Origin: Stercorarius parasiticus
Lineage: Eukaryota; Chordata; Aves; Charadriiformes; Stercorariidae
Direction of reading: 5' to 3'
Assembly (NCBI GenBank): GCA_013396915.1
Contig: VWZL01002558.1
Coordinates: 559,021 to 623,020, forward strand
DNA length: 64,000 nt
Under the pieces are notes generated by a model. That model made no database searches and had not been told where the DNA came from. It worked only from the letters and a program-made list of their open reading frames with translations. The position numbers and the translations under genes were made by a program. Of the stretch, positions 1 through 11,748 are shown one piece after another (position 1 is the first letter of the stretch; each line of letters begins with the position of its first letter).

Positions 1-1097
1 ATGATCTAGGCAGGAAATGTTCTTTTCAGACTCATACCCAGGACAACCTCACTGCAGCTCAGGAGTTTGTGCAGCTCACCCAGAAGCATGTTCTCCTATT
101 CAATCATTGATTTTGCAATAGCTTTCTATCTGGCACTATACAAATAAAAGTTTTGCTTCCAGCAATGTCTCTAGCCCTGAGGAAATGATATAATGTGCAG
201 AAAACTGATAGGAATTTTGACTTGAACTTTAAACAACAAAAAGAGCCAAAAGCCTAAGGTCTTGAGCTCCTAAGTTTGTCATCTCCTTCTGAACTTCTAG
301 GCTGCCCCCTATTCTGAGTTGGGTCTAGTTTTTTCTGTCCACATAAACTGGGAATCATGGTAGATAAAAGAAGTGATTTAGAAGAGGTGAGCACCTTAGC
401 AGAAAGGAGAGGTCCTTAATTTATTTCATTATGAACAAGTCACAAATCTAATGTGTATGGTTCCCTCATGTTGAGTACCTGTAGCTGTATCTCAAAGGTT
501 GCTGGCGAGCTTCCAGAACTGCAATGGGAAGGACACAGGTAGCAGACAACTCAGAACTCCCAAAGCTGAGTAACAGGCCCAGGACGTGTTTATGGGATGC
601 AGCTGTGGACCCTACCATGTGGCCAAAGAGACACTGATACTGAAGTCAGGTAAGGTGATGATGGCAAATGGCTGTGACCATGCTGCATTAGGCTTCAAAC
701 TGGAACCTAGGAGACTGACTTCTGTTATGGACCATAAGTCACATTCTGTTCACTTGTGCAACTGTCTAGAAGAAACCATCCTTTCCTCTTATCACTTCAA
801 AACAATGAAAACCGTGTCCAGAATGGTGGATCACCGGAGGATAATGGTGTACCCCAGAAAAACAGTCTCTGCAGGTTGACTGGAAAAACCACCTGTGTAT
901 CTGGGGCAGGCAAAATTCTAAAAAGAGGTGACCAGGTTGTTCAGTTCACTCTACGGATGATTGGCAAGTGAGATGCCAGTTTATCCCACCCAGGATTCCC
1001 AGTACCAAGGCAGATGTCCTGATGAGGACAGCACAAAATGAAGGGATCAGGGCTTCCCAACACCAGATCTTGATTGCCTGAAAGGCAAGATCATTCA

Positions 1098-1510
1098 GTA
1101 GCAACAGCATCCTGGGCTGCATTAGGAGCAGGTTGAGGGAGGTGATCCTTCCCCTCTACTCAGTGTTAGCGAGGCAAATCTGGAGTGCTGGGTCTCGTGC
1201 TGGGCTAGCCAGTATAAGAAAGATATGGATGTACTAGAGTGAGTCCAGCAAAGGACCACAAAAAGCATTAGGGGACTGGAGCATCTTTCATGAGAGGACA
1301 GGCTGAGAGAGCTGAGGATTGTTCAGCCTGGAGAAGAGAAGGCTCAGGGGAACCTTATCAGTGTGGAGCTGATGGGAGAAAATGAAGAAAAGAGATCCAG
1401 ATTCTTCTCAGTGGTTCCAAGTGATACAACAAGAAACGGGCGCAGACTGAAACACAGGACTAGATTATCTCAAGAGCTCCCTTCCAACCTAAACAATTCT
1501 GTGATTCTTT
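1098..1510 (+). mobile_element. CR1 LINE 3' fragment, old and internally deleted
   Basis: The segment follows the CR1 3' consensus in order: 'catcctgggctgcattaggagcaggt', 'gagggaggtgatccttcccctctact', 'aggctgagagagctgagg', 'cagcctggagaagagaaggctc', then the 3' terminal region ending in the CR1-type 'attctgtgattctt'. Several blocks between these landmarks are shortened, so it is a decayed dead copy. CR1 is the dominant LINE of birds and other sauropsids and usually survives as 5'-truncated copies like this. Edges are approximate. Confidence 0.85.
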
Positions 1511-2689
1511 AAAGACATTGCTGTATTTCTTATTTGCAATTTAACAAATCTCAGGGTTATCTATGTAATTTTCTCCCTTTCCATTGTTAGCACCAGGTTA
1601 CATTGAACCTGCAGAAAAAAAAAAACAGGGACCAGAAGTAAAAACGTAATCTGATATATCCTCATCTGAAGGAGAAATTGCACAGAGTTGGATCCTTTGC
1701 CAAGAACCTACATGCCACAGAGTATTCTCAAAAGTAATGTAATTCAGTGTTGAGTGTTACTCACCAAAAATCTGATCAGATTTTACTTTCTGATGAAAAA
1801 CACCAAATTGTCAGAAATTGTCATGTCTCATTTAAGATACCAAGGTGAGCAGGGAAGCTGAAATGTCTTTTGTTTAGCAGGGAAATGTGGTCATGATAGT
1901 CTACTGCAATTTTGGAAAACAGGGATGATGTGTTAAATTCAAGGTTGTGCTGTCCGATTCAAATGTGTGTCTTGGCACAGGACCTAAATGACTCCTCAGA
2001 GAAAACCTATCATAGATCTCAAAGGGGAAGCTACAAGACTGGTTAAGAAGTTGTCAGATGTGTTTATAACCAGGTTAGCTGAGCACCTTTCTAACTATAT
2101 GGAATCACCGCCTAAGTGTAAAAAACCCACTTTGCAAGGTGGTATCAAAGACAATCAGAAAATAGTTCATTTAAGCATCTTTGGAAAGTTCAAATTGTTT
2201 TAGCTTGTAATATCTGCATTTTGTATTGATTTCTAGAAGGGTACTGAAAAATGAAGCAGCTGAATTTGACCCAATCTGATGCTTTGAACTGATGAAATGC
2301 AAGAGGCTTAGGGAATAGCCATTGAAAAAACAATCTTGAGTTAATGAATGGGTATTGGCAAGCTCTGTTATTCTTGAAAACCAAGAGTTACATAACTGCC
2401 TTTCTAGTCCCTGTATCAGCTGTATCTGTTCCACATCCTGCTGCAAGGGCTAGGTGGCATGGTTTGATAACTTGTGGATGGGGTACTTTGGTACTACGGA
2501 TATTCAGACATCTGTCTTGATACACCACCTTAGGATCTGAGTCCTTCCATAGAGAGCTCCTCAAGTCTCTAAGGACTTTTTCTCCACCAGTGTCACATAA
2601 TTGACTGCAGGTTTTAGTAATATCTAATAAGGTATTTAGACCCTGTGCAGCCTAGTTACTGTGGGTTTAATCAAAGGAAGTCTCCATTT

Positions 2690-4070
2690 CTCTCACATCA
2701 AATATAAGCCACTTATCTTCACCCTGAAGCCTCCCAATGCCCTATTTCTACTCTTCTTATGATCTCTTGTTCACTAGTGTGACTCTACAAGTCAGTGAGC
2801 TGCTTATCCAGGTGAAGCCATACCTTGGATTCCTGCTGATTTTAATTCCTGTTTTAAGGCCTTTTATTTAACACAGAAACAAAGTTTCTGAGGTACTTAG
2901 AGCAACAAACCTTGAGTCTTGGTTAGATCTCCTTCTCTAATGCTCAGCTGTCCTTCTAGATCACAGACAGACCCAAGCTTTCATATCCTTCTCATTTACA
3001 GCTTCAGTCCTAGTAGACTCTTCCTACCCTTCAAATACTTTCCTAAATTGTTCCTGCTATCAAGTGTATGGAGTCTTTTGCAAGTGCTTTCTGATCTTGA
3101 TCTTCACAGTTCACTCTTAGCACGTGCTAAGAGCAGGGGGCAGGAGGTAAAGCTTCCAGTGTGTACCTGTGTGCCCAGAACAAGGCCTGGGATAGGTCCA
3201 GGTCTGAACAATAGAAACACCTTAAAATGTTCTTCCTGCTCATTCCTAGTAATACTTTTTCTGATCACTGTCAACAATATTACCACTGTGATCCCATCTA
3301 CTCATATAATCAGACTATCATTATCACCCTGGACCTCTAACTGGGCCTCATTCCCAACCTTTGTCTTGCAGATCTTTCTGCACAACATCTGTAAGATACT
3401 TTTTCACTCATGTAGCTGAAATTCTCATACAATTCTCAACTCTTCCAGCCTTGCATACTGAAACCACCTTCTCTATGGCCTTTATAAATGCCTCCTTGTC
3501 CCACTTGTCATATCTGTCCTTCATCACGTAACTACCTACCTCTCACTTCGGCCAGATCCCTCCTCTCTTTACATCTTTCACTGCTTCACCTTTTATGTTG
3601 CAACATACACCACAAACCCTCATGTTCACTTGCCCTTATACAAAGATTTCTGAGTCTGCTTCCTGGAAACCTACTCATTGTTGAGAGGCCAGCTGGTTCA
3701 TGCGAGCAGCCCATGTTTCAAAGAAGCACCTTGACGTTTTCTCCCCTCTGCCCCCACCGTAAACATCTGCAAAGTTCCCTTATTGAACCCTTCAGATCCT
3801 TCTTTTGTGATGCTATAGGAAAAATGCTGCCTTGCTGAGACCACAGCTTGTCATGCTGACCAGTACTAACTCTGTGCCTCCTTATTCTCTTCATCTCTCA
3901 GTATCTACTCTTTCCTATTCTTTTAGACTTACATGGCAAGGTCTTCCTGACAAAGGTCATATCTTCTTCTGTGTTAGTACAATTTCTGACATGCTGGAGT
4001 TCTGTTGGGGGCCTCCAGGTGTAACTACAATAAAAAAAATTCATTCGAAGCTTTGTATACAACACTGAAT
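2690..4070. other. Pyrimidine-rich intergenic block, unidentified
   Basis: About 1.4 kb that is visibly richer in C and T on the + strand than its flanks. It carries + strand open frames of 166 (2919-3419), 116 (3488-3838) and 78 (3832-4068) codons. Their translations are low-complexity Ser/Leu/Pro-rich, which is what a C/T-biased strand gives by chance. I do not recognise a protein. A decayed non-LTR or LTR element is possible but not shown. Confidence 0.3.
3114..3133. repeat. Perfect 20-bp palindrome centred on an E-box
   Basis: The arm 'ctcttagcac' is followed immediately by its exact reverse complement 'gtgctaagag'. The centre is CACGTG, the core site for bHLH factors of the USF/MYC/CLOCK type. 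Symmetry ends at both outer flanks. Whether it is bound by anything is unknown. Confidence 0.7.
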
Positions 4071-6984
4071 AGTGTCTATTTAATACACAGGGCTAAACAG
4101 ACACATTCATTAGCAGTCTAAGTGGAGCTGTGGCTCCAAATTAACTTCAATCAAGAGTTTCACATGGGAAGAGCTAGAAAGAAATCAGTTTATCCCCCAT
4201 CCACCTCCATTTTCAGATCACAGTATGACAGAATATATTTGGAAGCGAGCAGATCAGTGTTGTTTTTTTCAAAGATGTTAGAATATTTTGGTTTAAAACG
4301 AAATCAAACTAACGAGACATAAAAGAATTAAAAAGTATTCCCACCTGCTAGAAATCAGCACAGTCACCGCGACTTTAACAGAACTCTAGCAATTTATAGG
4401 AGGTAAAGCCTAAGCACAATATATTTAGAAAAAACTCACACTGTTGATTAGGGGAGCAATTTCTTGATGACTATTTTTAATTCCAGTTTAGCACTTCCCT
4501 TAGTCTGGACAGAGAAATCATTCCAGTTAGCTTTACTCTCTGATACTCATCACTACAGCAGTGGTGGGTGGTTGCCACCTCAGAGATGCATGGTCAGAAC
4601 GCTGTGGTAGCGACAGCACCCTAATGATATAAGTAACTCAAGGTTCAAACAGAGGCACTGTGTTTTATTGTACCAGCTGCATGAGATGGAAAAAGCTGAC
4701 TTAAAATCTAACACTTAATGAAATGACTTCTTCTTAAAGTAGATTTTTGAGTCAGTCTTCTTAACCTTTTCTTAGCAAAATACAGATTCTGACCTAGCCT
4801 ACTTAGGAGCTCCTCAAAAGCAGAGCAACTGTGATTAACAACCTACCCTTTCATGTGGTATACTCAGTAAACCTGAACCTCCGGGTTTTGCGACTTAAGA
4901 TTTTGCTTGCTAAATCTTCCTTTCTTGTTTACTGTAAGCGTCTATCATTGACCTTCTGCTTTTTATTTCTGCTAGGTGGAATACACGGCATTTGTATTCT
5001 GGCAGCCTGACTCTACATAAGGGCACACAGTGGAGTCAGTAAACTTTCTGTTCCTTGCTAAAGACTGTGCACCTCCTTCGCCGTGGAACAAGAGTGGCAC
5101 CCAGTGGCCAGAGAGCTCGGGCCAATACTCGTGCCCCGAAATTTCTGCCTTCTGCATTTTATAAATCCCCTTCCAGCATTTTGAAGACAGAGAGCCTTTC
5201 GTGCTCAAGCTCGCAGACCCCCCTCCCACCTCTGTACTTGAAAGGCAGAAGTTAGAGAACTGAATTTAAAAGGTTTCCTCTCCGTACTCTTTTTGAATAT
5301 CATCTTTTCTGAGAGCATAAATAACCCACCACAGGTATTAGGCACTTAAAACAGGGCGCCACTTACTTCTGAGGGTTCAGGCAGTGACCAACTTGCCTTG
5401 ATATACGCACAGAAGAAGGAGGAGTTCAAGGACCTCATATAACTCTAACACCTTGTCCAGTAAGTCCAGATGAGGTAAACATATGCTTTTTAACTGCCCC
5501 ACAGGAAAGGAACACCCATGGATGGAGCCTGCTTAGTGATCTCCCCTCATTGGGAACACACAGGCTCTGTGCTGCTCCCCGTCCATGGCTGGGTTTTACA
5601 AGACCGTAAATTAGATTATTGCACTGTTACCTGTGTGATAGCACAAACTTCATGGCCTTCTCGGATTCATGTGACTTTGCATTCATTTTTCATGACACAC
5701 AATTGAATATGAAAGTCTGTGTTTCAGTTGATAAGGTATGCTGTACTTCTAATGAAATTCTTTGTGGGAGCTGTTGCAAGTAGTGAGAAAGCTTTTACTC
5801 CCAATTTTTTTCCTCCAACTTAGGGATACTTAATGCTTAAAACTGGAACATCAATTTTGAAAACACTCTGCCAGAGAGACTAATTAAGACGCAAACAACT
5901 ATTACCCTCGTGGGAACATTCTCCAAGACAGAGACCAGGGTGTTGGGTAAACAAGGCCAAGCTCACTAAAACACCAATGTTTCACAATGCTGCAAAATTC
6001 CCAATTATAAACGGGACATAATGGTGCAGTGGCTCTCAGTGCTGAGTCTGGGTTTGTGGTTTTTGGGTCCTACTTGCAGTGTGAAAATCCCCCTTTTTAC
6101 AGAGGCCAGCAGATAACATAGGCGAGAGTAGTCTTGATTCTCATAATTCCTGGCATTCCTAAAATTTTACCCCAAACTTTGCATTAACTGATATTCCTTC
6201 TAAAGGACCTAGCACCTAGAATGGCATGATGAAGTGGAAATCAAAACTGTCAACTAAAAATAAACTTTCTAACGTGAATGGCTACAACTAGAGCTTGACA
6301 ATGTGACCTGAGCAGATTAAATGGCTCACAAATCAAAAGGCACATCAGAAGAATCGAGCATTAAAAGAAATTCTAATGTTTTAAAATAAATATAATGATT
6401 TTTATACATCTGCTGTGGCAATACTGAAAGCCATGGATCTTTGTACTTCCTGAGTTATGTTAGGAAAGAACTCAGCAGTCTGGACAGAAATTTCTGCCAG
6501 ATTTTCTGTTAATGGGAAGTCTTTGTTCCTTGAGTGTTTAGCTTTTGCTACACAACATTATGGAAGCGATAACAAGGAAAATACTGTTCTTGATCATAAT
6601 GTGGCTTGATGAATCCACAGTGGTAGACTGACAAAAGTAGGAAGATTTCCCCCATAACTGGATTGTTTGGCTCTAGGGGAAGAAATGGATATAGTAATAT
6701 TCTGTTTTATTTCACATTGAAGGTAACCATTGCACCGAGCATTTAATTCAAAAAAGGTATTCTGAAATGCATTGCCTCCACCATCAAAGAACAAGAAACC
6801 ATCTTACAGATCCTCTACAGAGTTAATACTGAAGATGTTTCATGACAGTTTTGCACTTTTTTGCGGCCTGTGGCTTCTTTACTGTGACTATGCAAATGTA
6901 CATCTCTCCGCTCTTATCTTACCTAAGCTTTTTCCCATTTGCTAACTTATTTTCTTCAGCATTTTATCTGGTCACAGAACTTTT

Positions 6985-7095
6985 CCTGAGGGAGGGCAGT
7001 CACTGTATTGTTTGTACAGTGCCTGGTGCAACGGGCTCCTAAAATCTATTTAGGATCCTTATGAGGCAGCGCAACAGAAATAATAAACATTTTAT
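6985..7095 (+). repeat. Possible ancient amniote interspersed repeat
   Basis: The stretch 'ttgtacagtgcctggtgcaacgggctcct' followed by a tail ending 'aataataaac' resembles the 3' end of an old repeat family shared among amniotes (form 'gtacagcgcctagcacaatggggtcc ... aataataa'). The match comes from memory of the consensus and is degenerate. Family assignment needs a repeat library search. Confidence 0.3.
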
Positions 7096-10000
7096 TTTAA
7101 CAAACAATAGAAAAGAGTGCCTTTGAGAACAAGCTAAAGAATAGAGGCCTTGTGGTATGAAAATACTTCCAGCAGGGTGGAAAATAAAACATCTTCTGTA
7201 TTGAACCTCTTTTGGGTGTTGTATTTCCTTACCATTTTTTAATGCACTCTGGCCATTTGCATCTTATTTACCTTAAGTTGATGTAAAATAGTTGTCAAAT
7301 AGATTTTTCTGTCTCAGAATTTGAATAGTGTGTGGCATTTCAAGAGTACGGTGTGAACCCTGTTTTCTACAACACGATGCCGTAACATAAAACTAGTAAC
7401 AATAATCCCAAGTAACACAATAATTTATGTCAGTGATACTGTACTTGCTTTTAAAGGGGGTTATTTTTAAGTTGTAGCAACCTGAACATAGAACCAGTAA
7501 ATAATTAGTATCTATGAATAAGCTCAGCAAGTCTGTAAAATTAAAAATTGAAATTGCCACTCAAATTCCACAATTACTGTGGAAACCTTCTACTAGTGCA
7601 CATGCTTTTCCATAATTATGGGTGCAACTTTGGTTTCAACCCTTGCAGTGCTGGCAGGTGAACCTGAACTGAAGCTGCAGTCAAGAAAATAACTCCAAGT
7701 GATCCCATAAGGGTGTCTCTGCACAAGTGATCTCAGGACCCAAACCTGAGCTGCTTCAGATGCCCAGTTTATCTTTCCCTCGCATCTATCTGATCTGTGG
7801 AAAACGTGCTGAATGTTTCAAAATTAGCAGGCTCTGTCTCTAAGGTCAAGACACAACTGAATGATAAAATAAGTCAGATGGTGGGTTCCTGCCATTCTCA
7901 AAATAAAGTACTTCACCAGCATTCCAAAACTCTGTATTATTTTGTTTATTTTTTTGTAAACTCCTCTCACTCTGGAGGAAGGAAAGAAAATAGATGCAAA
8001 ATTTCTTCAATAGATTCTTGGGCCGAGCTCCGGCATCAAAATCTAGTTGCCCAAAGTCTAACTTGAGAGGTCATTGAAGTTTTATTATTGCTATTTATGG
8101 TAGTGCTCTCCATATTCCATGGATGCTTTCTACATACTTAAGGTCTATCCTGACTGTGGTGTTCATAACCCTTTGCTGTTACACAAATACCGGAAAGTCA
8201 ATTCCGTCACTAAAGGCCTTACATTCAAAGCAGGTAAGACAGCTACAAAGCAGTGAATGTAGAGAGGCATGCACGATATCTCCCAGCAATCACACTGCAG
8301 ATCACTGTGACAGCTGGGAACAAAATCTTTATCTCCGCGCTTATGGGTCACTGTGGCACCACAATGATTCCTCAAGGTTCTCCTCTATACAGTGAAGTCT
8401 GGAACACAAACCTTTCACATAGAGTGTGCAGGCCATTAGAAGGCCACCTTCTTAACAATGGCAGAGCATGAGATGTGACACGATAGCTAGAGTAATGCGG
8501 AAAATCTTCCAGTAGCCTGTTCTTCTTGCAGACTTTGAGGCATGTAATCACAACTATCTTCCAGTGACAATTCCAACACATCAAGGGAGCAAGCATGTTC
8601 CACTAAGAGGCTGGAGTGTCAGGCATTCACAGGAATGAAAAAACTCCTTTCAGTTTCTTTTTCTCACATTTCTTCTGTGAACTTTGTTAGGACCATAAGA
8701 AGGAAGTGCTCTTCCTGCAGGCCTTACATAACTCGCAGAGGAACAAAAGGGCTGGGATAAGCAGACTTTTCCTCTTGCAGAAGACGTAAGATTTAGTTGG
8801 AGACATCTTCTAGAAATGACCAGATGATGTGACGAGTTAAGGCTTAACTCATCCACTTTCCCTTCATGAGTTTCAGGGGCCACCTTCACTCTGCAACCCA
8901 TACCCTACTACCCCTATAGCAACTTCAGGAGTCTGGAAAACATTTAAACTATAAACTGGAATTATTATTTTAGTGAGTTTTCTACCAAAATTATTCTACA
9001 AGTAGACCTATTGGCACAGATTGCTATATTTCTCTCAGGTACTTAAGTATAAATCTTATATCTTGTTAGTATTACAATAAGAGTTATGGCCACATGAAAT
9101 ACCTGGAAACTTCAGTATGTGCATACAATCAGGAAAGAGCTTGTACTTTAACTATGACAGAACAGTATTTGTATACATGGTTGAGTAGGCTTGAGGTTGT
9201 GAGATGAAAAAGCTCATCCTTTGGAATTGGGCGAAGTAGCAAATACCATTTGAAATCCCACATTTTCACCAACAGGTGGAGCTTACATTTTATATTTCAT
9301 TTATAATGACTTTAAATTCAAGTAATATATATTAAGACAAACACATCACAAACTCAAAAGTCCAGTGTTTCAGCTAAGATTAGGACATAACATTTTATTC
9401 CAATATTGCACTGTATGTAAACAATAAGCCCACAGTCAGCTCCTTTTCTTACTGACACCAATTGCAAAGTTCCCTATGTTTTTAATGACTGCATAATTAG
9501 ATCCATTTTCATTTTTCTTTAAATGTGGCCCCTTCACATTATATGCTCTTGCCTGTTGTCTGCACTAATGTTCACACACGTACTATTTATGTCGCATGCA
9601 TAGGTTTCAACTGTGGTAAACTAGATTGATCTCAGAATACATCTGAACTCAAATCTGTAAAGAGATATTGGTGCAGATATTGTGTATCAACCTTCTTCAC
9701 TTAATTCTTCACAGGACAACACTAAAATACATTACAGCATCTGCTGTTATTATTTAACTAGAACGGGCTATTGATGGCAGAAGCTACGTCTAATGCACAA
9801 AGCTGTTTAGAATTACACCCGTTATTTAACCTGAGTGAGGAGTTACCTTCTGCAAATCCTTTAATGTCTTCATTTTCTTACATCTACCTAACAATATCCT
9901 TGTTTATCTGTGGCTTTTTAGTAACTGTTTAGCTTTCTGGAAACGTCTTCTCAGCATTCACTTGCACTGTCACAATAATCATTAAGCATGGAATTATAAA

Positions 10001-10630
10001 GGCAAAATGGAAAATGAACCTTAAAACCCAACAATTTTCACAAGTGCTGCGCAGAAGGGAACTTCCTTAATCCACTGTGACAAAAGATACTGCAGAAATA
10101 CTCTTCCAAAATGGCTTCTGACGCTGCCAGTGAATTTCAAGATGAGCAAAACTGGACAATGTTTTAAGAATATGTACATAAAGATACATGCACATATATA
10201 CAAATACATGCACTTACGTGCACGTTGGTACAGTATATTGTAGCTAAAATTCTGTGGCAACATGCAATTGCTCACTTTATATAATGCAGTAACTCATAAC
10301 ACTATTATTAAATCTGTTTCTTCAATGCCAATTTCCTGATCAGATCAAGACGTGTCCTGTACGGCTCCAATTGGAAAAACTCCGATATACAGAAACACTG
10401 AAGCGTTCAAATTTTTGAAGGAAACGAACAGGTTCTGATCACAGTTTAAAGTTGAGCAGAGCCAGACATTTGTGCCGTATCCAGGCTAGCTGAAAAACTG
10501 CCTAGCAATTGGCCCAATCAAATTTAAAAAAAACCCCAAACCTCCCTTGTAAATATAAAAGTACAATTCAATTCTAGACAGATCTGCAAATCTGTGAACC
10601 CGCATTCCCACTTGACTTCCATGTCTTTTT

Positions 10631-11085
10631 AAGGGCTACAAAGATCATTAAGGGCTACAAAGATGATGAGGGGGCTGGAACACCTCTCTTATGAAGAAAG
10701 GCTGAGGGATTTGGGTCTCTTCATTCTGGAAAAAACACGACTAAGGGGGGATGCTATCAACACTTATAAATACTTAAAGGGTGGGTGTCAGAGGATGGGG
10801 CCAGACTCTTTTCAGTGGAGCCCAGCGACAGGACAAGAGGTAATGGGCACAAACTTGAACATAGGAAGTTCCACCTGAACATAAGGAGGAACTTCTTTAC
10901 TTTGAGGGTGGCAGAGCATTGGAATAGGCTGCCCAGAGAGGTGGTGGTCTCCGTCTCTGGAGACATTCCAACCCTGCCTGGACACATTCCTGTGCAACCT
11001 GCTCTAGATGACCCTGCTCTGGCAGGGGGGTTGGACTAGATGTTCTCCAAAGGTGCCTTCCAACCCCTATCACTCTGTGATTCTG
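10631..11085 (+). mobile_element. CR1 LINE 3' fragment, well preserved
   Basis: A 5'-truncated CR1 copy of about 455 bp. Diagnostic landmarks run in order: 'gggctacaaagatgatgaggggg', 'ctggaacacctctcttatgaagaaaggctgag', 'ggcagagcattggaataggctgcccagagaggtggt', 'ctctagatgaccctgctctggcaggggggttggactagatg', and the terminal 'cactctgtgattctg'. It lies about 200 bp before the TFB1M CpG island. Open frames within it (for example 10663-10878 on +) are remnants or chance and not genes. The first 38 bp are a 19-bp motif repeated head to tail. Confidence 0.95.
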
Positions 11086-11529
11086 ATACCATCAACACCC
11101 ATGGCCTTGCCCCTGGAGCCTGCAGGTAACAGCTCTGCCTACCTGAAAGGATGTCAGACCAATCGAATTACCACAGAAATGGACAAACTGCACTTCAACC
11201 CACAATGATGACTGCCAGCGGGGTTGTTTTTTTTACTGCCTAGAATCATCTCTGCCGTGCTACCGTACACCCAGGACCACACCGCCACTTCAGGCCCACC
11301 CCTCCAGCGGAGCCTACAGCTCCCAGAGGGCCTCGCTCCGGGGCCTCCTGCGGGGCTGCGGTAAGACCCTCCCTGGCAGCCCCGGCGGCAGCAGCAGGCG
11401 TACAAAAGCTTTATGAAAGGTTTATGTTATATTGTCTGTGCGAGGCGACCTCCGAGGCTGCCCCGAGCAGCTCCGTTAACCCACGGAACCACAGGGGGCG
11501 GTACATAGGCGCCACCGCCGCCCGCCCAC

Positions 11530-11541
11530 CGCGCACGCGCA
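11530..11541. promoter_or_regulatory. NRF-1 binding site, full consensus match
   Basis: The 12 bases CGCGCACGCGCA match the NRF-1 consensus YGCGCAYGCGCR at every position. NRF-1 is the master activator of nuclear genes for mitochondrial function, and TFB1M is a known target in mammals. Binding here is inferred. Confidence 0.75.
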
Positions 11542-11564
11542 CGGTGGGCGCCTGGCCGCCCCGG

Positions 11565-11576
11565 GGCGCATGCGCG
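11565..11576. promoter_or_regulatory. NRF-1-type palindrome
   Basis: GGCGCATGCGCG carries the symmetric NRF-1 core GCGCATGCGC with one outer mismatch to the consensus. It lies about 35 bp downstream of the full-match site. Confidence 0.6.
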
Positions 11577-11600
11577 GCCCCCCCTCCCCGGGACACGGAG

Positions 11601-11605
11601 CCAAT
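11601..11605 (+). promoter_or_regulatory. CCAAT box
   Basis: 'gagCCAATcggg' has the NF-Y type CCAAT core with a compatible flank. It sits between the second and third NRF-1-type palindromes, a plausible distance upstream of the proposed first-exon donor at 11693. Confidence 0.5.
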
Positions 11606-11620
11606 CGGGGCGCTGAAACG

Positions 11621-11632
11621 GGCGCACGCGCC
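11621..11632. promoter_or_regulatory. NRF-1-type site, core match
   Basis: GGCGCACGCGCC contains the ten-base core GCGCACGCGC with both outermost bases off consensus. It lies about 20 bp downstream of the CCAAT box and about 30 bp upstream of the tandem ETS cores. This is the third such site within 105 bp. Confidence 0.55.
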
Positions 11633-11639
11633 ATTAACG

Positions 11640-11692
11640 GCGCGGGCCGGGGAAAGGTCCTTCCTTTTCCGGGTTTGCTCCCGCCCTACACA
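11640..11692 (+). other. TFB1M: Proposed 3' part of a non-coding TFB1M first exon
   Basis: A good donor (ccctacaca|gtaagg, GT at 11693-11694) ends a GC-rich stretch containing the ETS cores. The first coding exon has its own acceptor at 12455-12456, so at least one 5' UTR exon must lie upstream, and this donor in the CpG island is the best visible candidate. The transcription start is not determined. The assembly gap 18 bp downstream could hide other donors. Confidence 0.4.
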
Positions 11693-11710
11693 GTAAGGAG
11701 CCGCGCGCCG

Positions 11711-11748
11711 NNNNNNNNNNNNNNNNNNNNNNNNNNNNNNNNNNNNNN
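11711..11748. other. Assembly gap (38 N) in the CpG island
   Basis: A run of 38 undetermined bases within extremely GC-rich sequence. Single Ns also occur at 12026 and 29370. The true length of the missing promoter sequence may differ from 38. Confidence 0.99.

Larger units (their letters stand above)
1..11250. other. Intergenic region upstream of TFB1M
   Basis: AT-rich sequence with no open frame that resembles a known protein and no recognisable spliced exon. It contains two CR1 fragments and an old repeat-like segment, listed separately. In human, the neighbour on this side of TFB1M/CLDN20 is NOX3; I looked for NADPH-oxidase-like exons on the + strand and saw none, so that gene, if present, lies beyond position 1. 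Scattered 60-166 codon open frames here show no domain, splice or family support. Confidence 0.7.

Noticed and set aside
586..879. A 97-codon frame that looked like a possible small gene or retroviral remnant
   Set aside because: No recognisable motif, an overlapping frame of similar size, and no splice or promoter context.
10663..11039. Open frames on both strands that could be mistaken for genes
   Set aside because: They lie wholly inside the CR1 3' fragment.
1..11250. Search for NOX3 exons, the human neighbour upstream of TFB1M
   Set aside because: No ferric-reductase or FAD/NADPH-binding type exon could be read on either strand.
11154..11405. A - strand frame of 83 codons beside the CR1 copy
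   Set aside because: No start context, domain or homology; it lies partly in the GC-rich promoter edge.
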